Assembly: GCA_038147495.1 (NCBI GenBank)
Contig: JAYQTT010000019.1
Coordinates: 1 to 59,775 of the forward strand
Source of the DNA: MED-G116 sp038147495
GTDB taxonomy: Bacteria; Pseudomonadota; Alphaproteobacteria; Puniceispirillales; Puniceispirillaceae
Direction of reading: 5' to 3'
DNA: 59,775 nt
The translations under genes and the position numbers were made by a program. A model generated the notes under the pieces. That model had not been told where the DNA came from and did no database searches. It worked only from the letters and a program-made list of their open reading frames with translations. Each line of letters begins with the position of its first letter. The stretch's first letter is position 1. Of this stretch, positions 1 through 9,271 are shown piece by piece.

Positions 1-99
1 CTGTTTTGCGCCAAAACAAGTTGCTTTTGCCCCTCGCTTTGGCCATATAGGGCAATGATACGGCCGCAATGAAACGCAACAGGCAACAGGTTGGCGAAA

Positions 100-744
100 A
101 TGACGCCATATGATGACAGCGACGCGAAAGCGACGGGTGGGGCAGAAATCGCCCCAGACACACAACAGTCAACACCGCGGCCAAGCAGGGCCGAGGCGGA
201 GGCGGCTGTCGACACATTACTTCGCTGGATAGGAGATAATCCTGATCGCGAGGGCCTGATCGGAACGCCGGGCCGTGTTGTCAGAGCTTGGGAAGAATTC
301 TGCTCGGGTTACGATGAAGACCCTGCCGCCCTGCTGAACAGCACGTTTGAAGATGTCGAAGGCTATGACGACATGGTCATGCTGCGCAACATCAGGCTGG
401 AGAGCCATTGCGAGCATCACATGGTACCCATCCTTGGTCGGGCGCATATTGCCTATATGCCGAACCGCCGTGTTGTCGGCATCTCAAAACTGGCCCGTGT
501 TATCGATAGTTTTGCCCGGCGGTTGCAAACTCAGGAAACTTTGACCGCACAGGTCGCCGAATGCGTCCAGACGGCACTGCAACCGCACGGTGTTGCCCTG
601 TTGATTGACGCCCAACACCAATGCATGACAACACGCGGCGTGCGCAAACCCGATGTGTCTATGGTGACGACCCGATTTACCGGCGTATTCAACAAGGATG
701 AGAGTTTGCGCCAGCGTTTTATGGAACAGGCGAAACTGCTCTAG
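100..744 (+). CDS. folE: GTP cyclohydrolase I
   Basis: Converts GTP to 7,8-dihydroneopterin triphosphate, the first step of folate (and queuosine-type) synthesis; cytosolic homodecamer. The catalytic core is intact: the zinc-binding SHCEHH motif in the middle and QCMTTRGVRKP near the C-terminus supply the Cys/His/Cys ligands. Length (about 214 aa) fits the family, with a variable hydrophilic first 35 residues. ATG at 100 is preferred over an in-frame TTG at 91 because AACAGG lies 9 bases upstream of it. folB and folD, further along the window, belong to folate metabolism but are not in the same operon. The reading frame is clean. Confidence 0.96.
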   Translation: MTPYDDSDAKATGGAEIAPDTQQSTPRPSRAEAEAAVDTLLRWIGDNPDREGLIGTPGRVVRAWEEFCSGYDEDPAALLNSTFEDVEGYDDMVMLRNIRLESHCEHHMVPILGRAHIAYMPNRRVVGISKLARVIDSFARRLQTQETLTAQVAECVQTALQPHGVALLIDAQHQCMTTRGVRKPDVSMVTTRFTGVFNKDESLRQRFMEQAKLL

Positions 745-860
745 ATATCAATAGAACCCGGCCTGATTGCCATTGTCGCTTGTCGTCATGAAACGATTTT
801 GCATCTCTGCGCCAATCAGTGTTACCATCCCCGCATGCATCGCCCGCTGGTAGTTGGAAA

Positions 861-2306
861 ATGCGACTTGCACCTGTCTTAAATATCCTTGGCCTTCTAA
901 CCACCTTACTGGCAGCAGCCATGCTGATTCCGATGCTGGTCGATCTTTATTATGGATCGTCCGATTGGCAGGTCTTTGCGATGTCTGCCCTGCTCACCGC
1001 CTTCGTTGGTGTTGCGGTCTGGCTGGCGACCTCACAGCATGAGGCGTTTGACCTTGGCCTTCGCCAAGCCTTTCTTCTGACAAACGGATCATGGATTTTG
1101 ATCGGCGTCTTTGGATCATTGCCATTCATGTTCTGTGAACTTGCACTTAGCCCTACCGATGCCATTTTCGAGTCTGTTTCCGGTATTACCACGACCGGCT
1201 CGACAGTTCTGGAGCGCATAGAGGACGCCTCGCACGGGATCCTGATCTGGCGCGCCCTGCTCCAATGGCTTGGCGGGGTAGGCATCATCGTGATGGCGAT
1301 GGCCGTGCTGCCGATGCTTTCAGTTGGCGGCATGCAGCTGTTTCGTACCGAATCCTATGACAGCGCTGACAAGGTGGTGCCGCGTGCAGCCCAGCTTGCC
1401 GGTGGCATCGGGCTTGTTTATGCGCTTTTAACGGCCCTGTGGGCCGCCATGCTGTCATTTGCCGGTATGGGTATATTTGACGCCATAGCGCACGCGATGA
1501 CAACGATTGCGACCGGCGGATATTCCACCAGAACCGCATCGATTGGCGCCTTTGATTCCGTTGCCATCGAATGGATTATCATTTTCGGGATGATCGTTGG
1601 CAGCCTTCCATTTGCCCATTATCTGGCAATGTTACGGGGTGGGTGGCGCCCCTTGCTCAACGATCCGCAGGTGCGGTGGTTCCTTGCGTTACTGGCAATC
1701 ATTGTTGGCTTGTTGTGCTGGCAGTTGAATGCATCCGGCATGTCAGTTGGCGCCTCGATCAGACATGCAAGTTTCAACGCCGTCTCAATCATGACCGGCA
1801 CCGGCTATGGCAGTGCCAATTTTTCTGCATGGGGTGGCTTTGCCTCAACCTTACTGTTGATTTCCATGTTTATTGGCGGCTGTGGCGGATCAACGACATG
1901 TGGAATCAAAGTCTTCCGCCTACAGGTTCTGGCCACCACCGCACGGGTGCAGATGAGCCGTCTGCTGCGTCCCCATGCCGTTGTCCTTGCCTATTACAAC
2001 AAGCGTCCAGTGGCCCCCGAGGTCATGGATTCGGTCATGGGCTTTTTCTATCTCTATATCCTGTGTTTCGTGTTGTTGGCGATCCTGCTGGGGATGGCGG
2101 GACTGGATTTCACAACCGCGCTGTCCGGGGCCGCAACCTCAATCAGCAACGTTGGCCCCGGGCTTGGTAACGTGATTGGTGCAGACGGCAATTTTGCATC
2201 GATTCCGGATGCCGCAAAATGGGGAATGTCTTTTGGCATGCTTCTTGGGCGGCTGGAATTCTTCACCGTTTTGGTGATGTTGACCCCCGCGTTCTGGCGC
2301 CGTTAG
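861..2306 (+). CDS. trkH: Trk/Ktr-type potassium uptake channel subunit TrkH
   Basis: Inner-membrane K+ translocating subunit of the Trk system, normally gated by TrkA, which is not in this window. The protein is a chain of membrane segments with the four P-loop filter motifs of the family in order: TTTGSTV, TIATGGYST, MTGTGYGS and SNVGPGLG. The loop GGCGGSTTCGIK is also typical of TrkH. Length of about 481 aa fits. The frame is open back to a GTG at 819, but family N-termini begin at the hydrophobic segment, so ATG 861 is chosen; its Shine-Dalgarno sequence is weak. Its stop overlaps the convergent lipoprotein gene by four bases. Confidence 0.95.
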   Translation: MRLAPVLNILGLLTTLLAAAMLIPMLVDLYYGSSDWQVFAMSALLTAFVGVAVWLATSQHEAFDLGLRQAFLLTNGSWILIGVFGSLPFMFCELALSPTDAIFESVSGITTTGSTVLERIEDASHGILIWRALLQWLGGVGIIVMAMAVLPMLSVGGMQLFRTESYDSADKVVPRAAQLAGGIGLVYALLTALWAAMLSFAGMGIFDAIAHAMTTIATGGYSTRTASIGAFDSVAIEWIIIFGMIVGSLPFAHYLAMLRGGWRPLLNDPQVRWFLALLAIIVGLLCWQLNASGMSVGASIRHASFNAVSIMTGTGYGSANFSAWGGFASTLLLISMFIGGCGGSTTCGIKVFRLQVLATTARVQMSRLLRPHAVVLAYYNKRPVAPEVMDSVMGFFYLYILCFVLLAILLGMAGLDFTTALSGAATSISNVGPGLGNVIGADGNFASIPDAAKWGMSFGMLLGRLEFFTVLVMLTPAFWRR

Positions 2307-2887
2307 GGCAACACGATATTATCAATCTTGCGGATTTCCTTGCGCGCTTCCTTGTCGAGTGCGGCCAGTGCCGCCAAAAGCGTGTCCCTGACAGCAATAT
2401 TGAAAGCGTTTGGCGTTGTGGATTCCGGTACGGTTGTTGAATGCGTGGCGACCAGATTGACCATTGCCCTTGCCCCACCAACCGGCTGAATCCACATCAA
2501 ATTTGCTTCCAGCACAACCTTGACCCTTGTGTCCTGCTGATCGGTCAACAGCCCCTTGAGATCTGTCTGCTGCGGCAGCTTTTCACGTGTCACCGAAGCC
2601 GTGGAAATATCAAGTACCAGCTCGCCACTGCCACCGGCCGGTTGCAAAACAGCGGCAGCCCATTTCGCCACCATATTGCTTGGATAAGGTGTCTGGAAAT
2701 GGCCAATATATGGCTCCTGCATTGGCATTTGCCAATTTTCAACAATTTCCAGACGGCGCGCATTCAACGCCATTGGCGCGTAGGAAGCGCTGTCAAATTT
2801 CTGGGGCGCTGTCGTGGTTGGCGTGCTTGCACCACACCCCATCAGGCCGGCACACACCGCTATCAAAGCAAAGAAGCCAAATCGCAT
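2303..2887 (-). CDS. Predicted outer-membrane or periplasmic lipoprotein, function unknown
   Basis: I do not recognise a family with certainty. The start at 2887 is set by a strong ribosome-binding site, GGGGAGAG, seven bases upstream; a longer frame back to 2911 is unlikely. The first 18 residues form a lipoprotein signal peptide with lipobox LMGC, so the mature protein begins with a lipidated Cys followed by a Ser/Thr-rich linker. The remaining roughly 175 residues are soluble, without membrane segments, and look like a compact domain with a basic, helical C-terminus (KEARKEIRKID). The gene runs convergent to trkH and does not clearly belong to an operon. A surface or transport-accessory lipoprotein is possible but not shown. 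Confidence 0.75.
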   Translation of the reverse strand: MRFGFFALIAVCAGLMGCGASTPTTTAPQKFDSASYAPMALNARRLEIVENWQMPMQEPYIGHFQTPYPSNMVAKWAAAVLQPAGGSGELVLDISTASVTREKLPQQTDLKGLLTDQQDTRVKVVLEANLMWIQPVGGARAMVNLVATHSTTVPESTTPNAFNIAVRDTLLAALAALDKEARKEIRKIDNIVLP

Positions 2888-3002
2888 TATGCTCTCCCCG
2901 AGATCAGACATTCCAAAGATGCGTCAAAAAACCAAATAAATCCACAATGATGATCAACATGATCATGCGAAAAAAACCAACGGCAAAAAACCCGCAAGAA
3001 AT

Positions 3003-3938
3003 TTACGCTTCGATATTGTCGATATGAAACCGGCGCGTTGTCTTACAGAATTCGCAAATTATTTCAATTTTGTCCTCGTCATCAGCCAGATCGACAATCT
3101 CAGCACGGTCAAGCTGCGTCAACATGGTCTGCACGCGCTGTGGGCTGCATCGGCATTGGTCGATGACGTCACGGCTTGGCGCCACATGTGGCTCCATTGA
3201 ATTGAACAATCGGAAGATCAATGCATCCGGGCCAAGCAACGGATCAACCAGCTCATCACGGCGCAGCGACTCCATCAATGTACGCGCCGTATGCCACGCA
3301 TCATCACTTTGTTCGCGATCCGCTTGCGAGCTGGCATCACCACCCTCAGCGGCGATGCGCTGCAACATAATGGCACGGGCCTGCCAGACACCATCAGTGC
3401 AATGCGCGGCGGCCATTACCGCCGTATCAAGCTGTTCAGAATTGGCAAACCATCTGGTTGCAGCATCGCTCAGCGTTGCGCCTTCCAGATCCACAATGCC
3501 CTGATAACGCCCACCGGTCTTTTCTTCATCAACGGTAAAAGCAATGTAGCCTGAACCAAGCAATGCCGGCACATCTGCCGGAGTTGACATCACAAGATCG
3601 TCCGCCACCGGCGCGCCAGCATCCGCATCAAACGCCGAATAGCCGCGCAAATGCCCATCTGATGTCATGTCGGCAAACAATGTCTTGATATAGCCATCGC
3701 CTTTGGCCTGTAAGGTAAACACACCGTCAAATTTCAATGTGCTGGCCAGACAGGCGGCAAGTGCGAGCGCCTCTGCCTGAAGACTGGCGACCGCAAGTGG
3801 ATATTTATGGCGGCCAAGAATATCGGTTGCGACACTGCCAATTGAGGCCACCCGCCCCCGGATCAACGCGACATTTTCAGCCCCGCTGGCCAGATAAAAG
3901 GGAACAATATGTGCCGCTGGTGAGGGTGTCTCGTTCAT
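3003..3938 (-). CDS. hslO: Hsp33 redox-regulated chaperonin
   Basis: Cytosolic holdase chaperone switched on by oxidation. The N-terminal Hsp33 domain (about residues 10-240) is followed by the redox switch: CxC at residues 262/264 and CxxC at 295/298, the four zinc-binding cysteines that form disulfides under oxidative stress. Length of 311 aa fits, and the frame is clean. It is the last gene of a minus-strand run argD-argF-hslO with 50-base gaps, an arrangement seen in other alphaproteobacteria, so it is probably co-transcribed with arginine genes. Confidence 0.95.
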   Translation of the reverse strand: MNETPSPAAHIVPFYLASGAENVALIRGRVASIGSVATDILGRHKYPLAVASLQAEALALAACLASTLKFDGVFTLQAKGDGYIKTLFADMTSDGHLRGYSAFDADAGAPVADDLVMSTPADVPALLGSGYIAFTVDEEKTGGRYQGIVDLEGATLSDAATRWFANSEQLDTAVMAAAHCTDGVWQARAIMLQRIAAEGGDASSQADREQSDDAWHTARTLMESLRRDELVDPLLGPDALIFRLFNSMEPHVAPSRDVIDQCRCSPQRVQTMLTQLDRAEIVDLADDEDKIEIICEFCKTTRRFHIDNIEA

Positions 3939-3988
3939 CTAACCTGTCCCGCAACAAAAAGAGCTAAAATATCCAGACAAGAGGCAGA

Positions 3989-4897
3989 TCAATTGCCGCC
4001 AAAACACCAAGCCAGAACGGCCTTTTGCGCGTGGAGCCGGTTCTCAGCTTCATCAAACACCACAGATTGCGGGCCATCGATCACCTCGGCCGTGACTTCC
4101 ATCCCCCGAATGGCAGGCAAACAATGCATGAAAACGGCATCGCCTGCGGCAACCCGCATCAATTCGGCATTCACCTGATAGGGCTGAAAATCCTGCGCGC
4201 GTGTGCCTTCTTCATCCCCCATGGAAATCCAAACATCGGTGACAATCGTCTGGCTGTCACGCGCCGCTTCGATCGGATCATCGAACAGAATGATCTGCCC
4301 GCCAATGCCCCGCGCCCAGGCAAGCAATTCAGCCGGCGGGGTATAGGCGTCCGGGCACGCAATGCGCAACTCAAAGCCAAATAATGCCGCCGCCTCAATC
4401 CAGCTGGTCAGAACATTGTTGCCGTCACCAAGCCAGGTCACAACCTGACCGGCCAAAGGGCCATGCCGTTCAATCATGGTTTGCAAATCGGCCATGATCT
4501 GGCATGGATGAGACCGCTCTGTCAGACCGTTAATCACCGGAATGCTGGCGTGCTTGGCCAGATCAAGCAGGCTGTTGTGGCTGAAACAACGGATCATGAT
4601 CGCGTCGACATATCGCGACAATACATGCGCTGTATCTTCAATGGTTTCACCACGACCAAGCTGCATGTCACCGGCAGGCAAAACAACCGGCGTTCCGCCA
4701 AGCTGGGCAATGCCAACCTCAAAGGACACACGGGTCCGGGTCGAAGGTTTTTCAAAAATCATCGCAACAGATTTGCCGGCAAGCGGCGTTGGCGTTGGCT
4801 TGCCCGCCTTCATTGCCAGCTTTTGCGCCTGCGCATCATCAAGGATCGCCTGTAACGTATCCGCATCAAAATCCCTGATGTCGAGAAAATGTCGCAT
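3989..4897 (-). CDS. argF: Ornithine carbamoyltransferase
   Basis: Joins ornithine and carbamoyl phosphate to give citrulline in arginine synthesis; cytosolic trimer. All signature motifs are present: the carbamoyl-phosphate site STRTR at residues 52-56, HPCQ at 130-133, the ornithine-closing SMG loop near 225, and HCLP at 258-261. Length 302 aa is standard and the frame is clean. It lies 49 bases downstream of argD, which makes the preceding acetylornithine intermediate, so the two are very probably one transcript. The anabolic (not catabolic) form is inferred from the argD linkage. Confidence 0.96.
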   Translation of the reverse strand: MRHFLDIRDFDADTLQAILDDAQAQKLAMKAGKPTPTPLAGKSVAMIFEKPSTRTRVSFEVGIAQLGGTPVVLPAGDMQLGRGETIEDTAHVLSRYVDAIMIRCFSHNSLLDLAKHASIPVINGLTERSHPCQIMADLQTMIERHGPLAGQVVTWLGDGNNVLTSWIEAAALFGFELRIACPDAYTPPAELLAWARGIGGQIILFDDPIEAARDSQTIVTDVWISMGDEEGTRAQDFQPYQVNAELMRVAAGDAVFMHCLPAIRGMEVTAEVIDGPQSVVFDEAENRLHAQKAVLAWCFGGN

Positions 4898-4946
4898 GTT
4901 TCTACCCGTCTTTCTTTTCGCCTACCTGACAGCAGATAGACGTAAT

Positions 4947-6104
4947 TTACATCGAGAGCGCCGCTTTCAGGCGGTCAAGCACGATACCGATCTCTTGTTC
5001 GGTGATCACCAGAGGCGGCAGTAACCGCACCGTATTTTCAGAGGCCGGTACAGTCAGCAGATGATGGTCACGTAAAGTTGCAACGAGGCTTGCCGCCGCA
5101 AGATCTTCATGCAGCACAATACCACGCAAAAAGCCGCGCCCGCGTATTTCCAGAATTTTGTCCGGGAATTGCCGCGCCAACGCCTGCAATCCAGACTCCA
5201 GAACCCCAGCCCGCTGGCGCACATCGGCCAAAAATCCGGGTGCGGACAATGTCTCGAGGACCACTTCGGCAACAGCCATGGCAAGCGGATTGCCGCCAAA
5301 GGTTGAGCCATGAGTTCCCGGACCCATGGCATTCCCCACCGCCTCACTAGCGATAACGGCGCCTACCGGAAAACCGCCGCCAAGTCCTTTGGCAAGGGCA
5401 ATGATGTCAGGCTTTATGCCATAGGCCTCATATGAAAACAGTGTACCGGTGCGCCCGATGCCTGCTTGCACCTCATCGGCGATCACCAGCGCTCCATATT
5501 CATCAGCCGCTGCCCGCACACCGGCAAGATAGTCATCCGGCACCTGCCGGGCGCCGCCCTCACCTTGAACAGGCTCAATCATAATACCGGCAACATGCGG
5601 GCCAAGAGCATCACGCAAAGCATTCAAATTGCCGAAGGATACATGCGCAAAACCATCCGGCATTGGCCCGAACCCTGTGCGAAATACCGGCCTGTCAGTC
5701 GCCGCAAGCATGCCAAGCGTCCGGCCATGAAATGCACCTGTCGCGCACAAGATGGTGGTGCGTTCAGGCTCACCACGTTCAAATGCGGCGCGCCGGGCGA
5801 TTTTCACCGCAGCCTCAGTGGCCTCGACACCTGAATTACAGAAAAACACCTGATCCAAACCGGAAAGCTCGGCAAGCAGGGCCGCAACACGTTCCTGCCC
5901 CGGAATCCGATAAAGGTTCGAGGTATGCCATAATTTGCCGGCCTGTTCCTGCAACGCCTTCACCAAAGGCGGATAGGCATGGCCAAGTGTGTTCACGGCA
6001 ATGCCGCTGGCACAATCGAGATAGCGCTCACCAGTCTCGCTTATCAACCAACAGCCCTCACCGGACTCAAACGCGATCTCGGCCCGACCATAGGTCTTCA
6101 TCAC
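4947..6104 (-). CDS. argD: Acetylornithine aminotransferase (class III PLP enzyme)
   Basis: Makes N-acetylornithine from the semialdehyde and glutamate; family members may also act on succinyl-diaminopimelate. The PLP lysine is K239 in ALAKGLGGGFP, preceded by the DEVQAGIGRTG motif. The open frame begins MMKTYGRAEI at a GTG. Family proteins usually carry 10-20 residues before this point. Just upstream, in another frame, a run encoding PTNVVTVTTATPKDT ends exactly where the present frame begins, so the true start may lie near 6190 with a one-base loss near 6108. Next on the strand is argF. Confidence 0.93.
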   Translation of the reverse strand: MMKTYGRAEIAFESGEGCWLISETGERYLDCASGIAVNTLGHAYPPLVKALQEQAGKLWHTSNLYRIPGQERVAALLAELSGLDQVFFCNSGVEATEAAVKIARRAAFERGEPERTTILCATGAFHGRTLGMLAATDRPVFRTGFGPMPDGFAHVSFGNLNALRDALGPHVAGIMIEPVQGEGGARQVPDDYLAGVRAAADEYGALVIADEVQAGIGRTGTLFSYEAYGIKPDIIALAKGLGGGFPVGAVIASEAVGNAMGPGTHGSTFGGNPLAMAVAEVVLETLSAPGFLADVRQRAGVLESGLQALARQFPDKILEIRGRGFLRGIVLHEDLAAASLVATLRDHHLLTVPASENTVRLLPPLVITEQEIGIVLDRLKAALSM

Positions 6105-6370
6105 CGCACTGATGCAGCGTAATCAGTCGGCGTGTCTTTTGGTGTCGCAGTCGTCACAGTCACCACATTTGTCGGTTCACAGGCCGCCATCACGGCTGTC
6201 TGGTCTTACATTTCAGATGGGCCAAAAACCAAACCACCAACCTGTCGTGTGACGGCGCCAGTGGCTTTTGCACATCAATCTCGAATGGCGTAATGCTTGG
6301 TCCTTTTGACCAAAGATGTCAAGAATTATGCGCGATTCGACCGGTACCGGAACGGGGCTTCCGCCGGTGC
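6105..6370. other. Intergenic stretch between dcd and argD
   Basis: About 265 bases. The part nearest argD may hold the missing N-terminal codons of argD (see argD). The part nearest dcd is the apparent continuation of the dcd open frame past its real end. I see no RNA gene, terminator with a T-tract, or convincing promoter; the argD-argF-hslO promoter should lie here. Confidence 0.4.
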
Positions 6371-7485
6371 CTAATCCTGAATGAAATGCTTGGCGAGCCA
6401 CCAGACCCTGCGATTGATAGTTCGAGGTTGATCCAACATCACCATAGAGACTGTCAGGAACCGCCGACATCGGTTCATAAACAAGCCGACAGACGGTCTG
6501 GCCCTGCTCGATCAGAAACGGCACGTCATGCGAACGCACTTCAAGGACCGCTCTGGTCCGTGCCGCATTGAGCTCTGGCATACCAAAGCCGGGGTCGAAA
6601 AATCCGGCATAATGCGCCCTGAACTCGCCAACACGTGTATCATAGGCACGCATCTCAGCCGCGTATCCCTTCGGCACAGTGACATATTCGCGGCTTGCGA
6701 GAATGTCAAAATTCATCCGGATTGAGCACCAACCCACCAGCCGTCAAATCAGCCTCGGTCAGCTTTTCCCAATAGGCGTTAACCGCAAGCTGCGCGGCGC
6801 GTCGATGTCAACAAGCCCCGCATGTTTGCGCGCCCGCCAGCCAATCATGCCGCTTGTCTCATCGGGGATAGGATTCACCTCAGCCCAACCCCGTCACGAA
6901 TATCCAGCGCCTCACTGCCATGAACAAGGCCGGTTGTTGCCTGCAATTCATGCATTGCATCATCTGAAATGACAGCTGGTCCGCGGCGCAATCGCAATTG
7001 CGATAGGCGCAGCCAGGACACACCAGAACCGAGAAGGTGCGCGGCGAAATTTCAGCATAAAGCGGCCCTTCATAGCCGGGGGCAACGGATTCGAATTCTA
7101 CCGCACGATCGGTGATGAGGCGGGTGAAAATATCCAGCCGTCCGGTTGAACTTTTTGGATTGGCAAGCGCCGAAATATCATCAGGAAGACGGAGTGACTC
7201 CTGCAATTTGACGATATAGACGCATCCACATTCAAGCACCGCACCATCCCGCAGATTGATCCGGTGCATAGCAAATTTATCCAGCTTGTCGGTGACGCTC
7301 ATCCCGCGGCCGGGCAGAAAAGAGGCCTGCACCCGCCATGCCTCTTCGCCTAGTCTGAGATCAAGGCTCGCTGGCTGCATCTGCGCGGCATCGATACCGG
7401 TATCGGCAGTGATCATCCCTGCATCAATCGCGGCCTGAATTTGCTGGACTGGCAGGATGCCATTTGCCGGTTTGGTGCCATTCAT
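6371..7485 (-). CDS. dcd: Two-domain dCTP deaminase (frame broken in several places)
   Basis: Deaminates dCTP to dUTP for thymidylate synthesis. The piece from 7485 gives a dUTPase-fold domain with PASLDLRLG and NPKSSTGR; a second piece (SREYVTVPKGYAAEM, then FFDPGFG) gives the second domain. Together they make the roughly 370-residue alphaproteobacterial form with two tandem Dcd/dUTPase-like halves. Reading needs about five frame corrections (near 7012, 6885, 6800, 6720 and 6413). After the first, the sequence continues as RLSQLRLRRGPAVISDD; after the last it ends LAKHFIQD with a stop at 6371. Continuity of conserved sequence through each break argues for base-calling errors. Confidence 0.85.
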
Positions 7486-7516
7486 CGTCAGATTTCCACT
7501 CGCCTCAATTTATCCG

Positions 7517-8395
7517 TCAGCTTTTAAGCCGCCAGCCACTATGTAAAACCCGATAACAAGCATATCCCAGCATCAGGTTCAACAAGGTCAGGGCAATCAA
7601 TCCCACAATAACCGGCCTGTCGGCAACACCAATCATGCCATAGCGGAAACCATCAATCACATAAAATACCGGATTGAGGGTGGCAATCGTGTCAAAAGGC
7701 GCGGGCAGGCGATTGACGGAATAGAAAGTGCCCGAGAGAAAGGCCAGTGGCTGAATCACGAAATTGGTGATCGCCGCCATCTCGTCAAATTTATTTGACC
7801 ATATACCGGCAAGAATACCAGCAAGGGCCATCACCATGGACCCAAGCATCAAAAACAAAAGCGCAACCAGAGGCGCAGATGGCAACCCGATACCACCGAT
7901 CAGGCCAAGACATACCGCCGCGACAAGCCCAACAAGAATCCCGCGCGTCATGCCACCGGCAGCAAGCCCGACAAGCAACTCTCCCGGTCCCAGCGGCGGC
8001 ATTAGAATATCGACGATATTGCCCTGCACCTTAGCGACAACAATAGACGATGAGGTGTTGGCAAACGCATTTTGCAACACACTCATCATCACAAGGCCAG
8101 GAATGAGAAAGGTCACGAACTCGACACCACCGCTGAGCCCACCACGATTGCCCACGGCCACGGCGAAAACCATCAAGAACAAAACTGACGTGATCACAGG
8201 AGCCGCCAGCGTCTGCATGGCCACCTTCATGAACCGATGGACCTCACGAAGATAGAGCGCCCAAAGCCCGATCCAGTTGATATGTCCAATTTGAACCGGA
8301 CGCACGAGCAGCTGTCCGGAATGCCCTTCGGCCCCGGCATGGGCTGACGTTTCTTTATCGCTGACAGGTGTATTGGATTGCATCGCCGCCAACAT
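7517..8395 (-). CDS. ABC-2 type transporter permease
   Basis: Integral inner-membrane subunit of an ABC exporter of the ABC-2 class (NodJ/YadH-like). After a hydrophilic N-terminal 60 residues there are about six membrane segments; the conserved region QPLAFLSGTFYSVNRLP followed by NPVFYVIDGFRYG is diagnostic of ABC-2 permeases. Starts at TTG 8419, ATG 8395 or ATG 8383 are all open; none has a good ribosome-binding site, and 8395 is a compromise. No ATP-binding subunit is adjacent, so its partner is encoded elsewhere and the substrate is unknown. Lies 31 bases upstream of dcd on the same strand. Confidence 0.88.
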   Translation of the reverse strand: MLAAMQSNTPVSDKETSAHAGAEGHSGQLLVRPVQIGHINWIGLWALYLREVHRFMKVAMQTLAAPVITSVLFLMVFAVAVGNRGGLSGGVEFVTFLIPGLVMMSVLQNAFANTSSSIVVAKVQGNIVDILMPPLGPGELLVGLAAGGMTRGILVGLVAAVCLGLIGGIGLPSAPLVALLFLMLGSMVMALAGILAGIWSNKFDEMAAITNFVIQPLAFLSGTFYSVNRLPAPFDTIATLNPVFYVIDGFRYGMIGVADRPVIVGLIALTLLNLMLGYACYRVLHSGWRLKS

Positions 8396-8537
8396 AATCT
8401 GCGGGAAATGAAAGCGCAATGGCTCCTTGCATCAAACGGCATATCTCACAAGCCGAGGCTTGCGCCAGCCTGCACCGGACCACATACTGCACACATGGGA
8501 CTAACGGTTCACCTCTTATGAAGGATCAACCATCGCT

Positions 8538-9101
8538 GTGAGCGGACAGACAATCGAAACCCGTCTGATGAATAAGGCGGTCCATTATCTGGGTCGCTAC
8601 AGCGCATCACAGCATCGCCTGCGTGAAGTGCTTGGCCGGTTCGCCCGGCGCAAGCTTGCTGACATGCCGGAAGCCGATGTTATGACTGGAATCGATACTG
8701 TTATCGCAACTTGTATGCGGCTTGGCTATGTCGATGACGCAATGTTTGCGGCAAGTCAGGCGCGCAGCCAACGCCGCCAGGGCCGCTCATCACTCGCGAT
8801 AAAACAGCGATTGCGCCTTCACGCGCTTGATGACGCCGAAATCAACACGGCAATTGACGCCGCCGATGGCGATAGCGTGAATGCGGAACTTGCCGCCGCC
8901 ATCACATTCGCAAGGCGCAGGCGACTTGGCCCTTTTTTTACCGGAACAGGTGATGACAGGACGAGGCAAAAACATATGGCATCACTGGCCAGAGCCGGAT
9001 TTGCAATAAATCTATGCAAAACCATTATCGATGCCGCCGACATCGAAACGCTGGAGGCAATGGAACAAGACGCGCTTCGCGATCTGGATGATGATTGCTG
9101 A
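8538..9101 (+). CDS. recX: RecX-family regulator of RecA
   Basis: Small, charged, all-helical protein of 187 aa with the three-helix repeats of RecX: YLGRYSASQHRLREVL and later GYVDDAMFAASQARSQRRQG are the typical first and second repeats (Y-L..-S..eLr..L; g-yiDD..fA....r). Binds the RecA filament and limits strand exchange. Starts with GTG; an upstream out-of-frame ATG is not used. recA is not in the window. Frame is clean. It stands alone between the divergent ABC permease gene and acs. Confidence 0.88.
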   Translation: MSGQTIETRLMNKAVHYLGRYSASQHRLREVLGRFARRKLADMPEADVMTGIDTVIATCMRLGYVDDAMFAASQARSQRRQGRSSLAIKQRLRLHALDDAEINTAIDAADGDSVNAELAAAITFARRRRLGPFFTGTGDDRTRQKHMASLARAGFAINLCKTIIDAADIETLEAMEQDALRDLDDDC

Positions 9102-9271
9102 TTGATCGGGCTTTATGGTTGTGCGGCGTGTCCTTATTTGGCGTGCCATATGACCGACTATCTGGCTTGCCGTTTGCCGGAAGGGCGGGCTAGACTGCAG
9201 GAAAGGTGAATATGCGCGCCCACAGGTCCGGTGAACCGGTTGGTCTGACGGCGCGTTTGGAGGAGTTGGTA

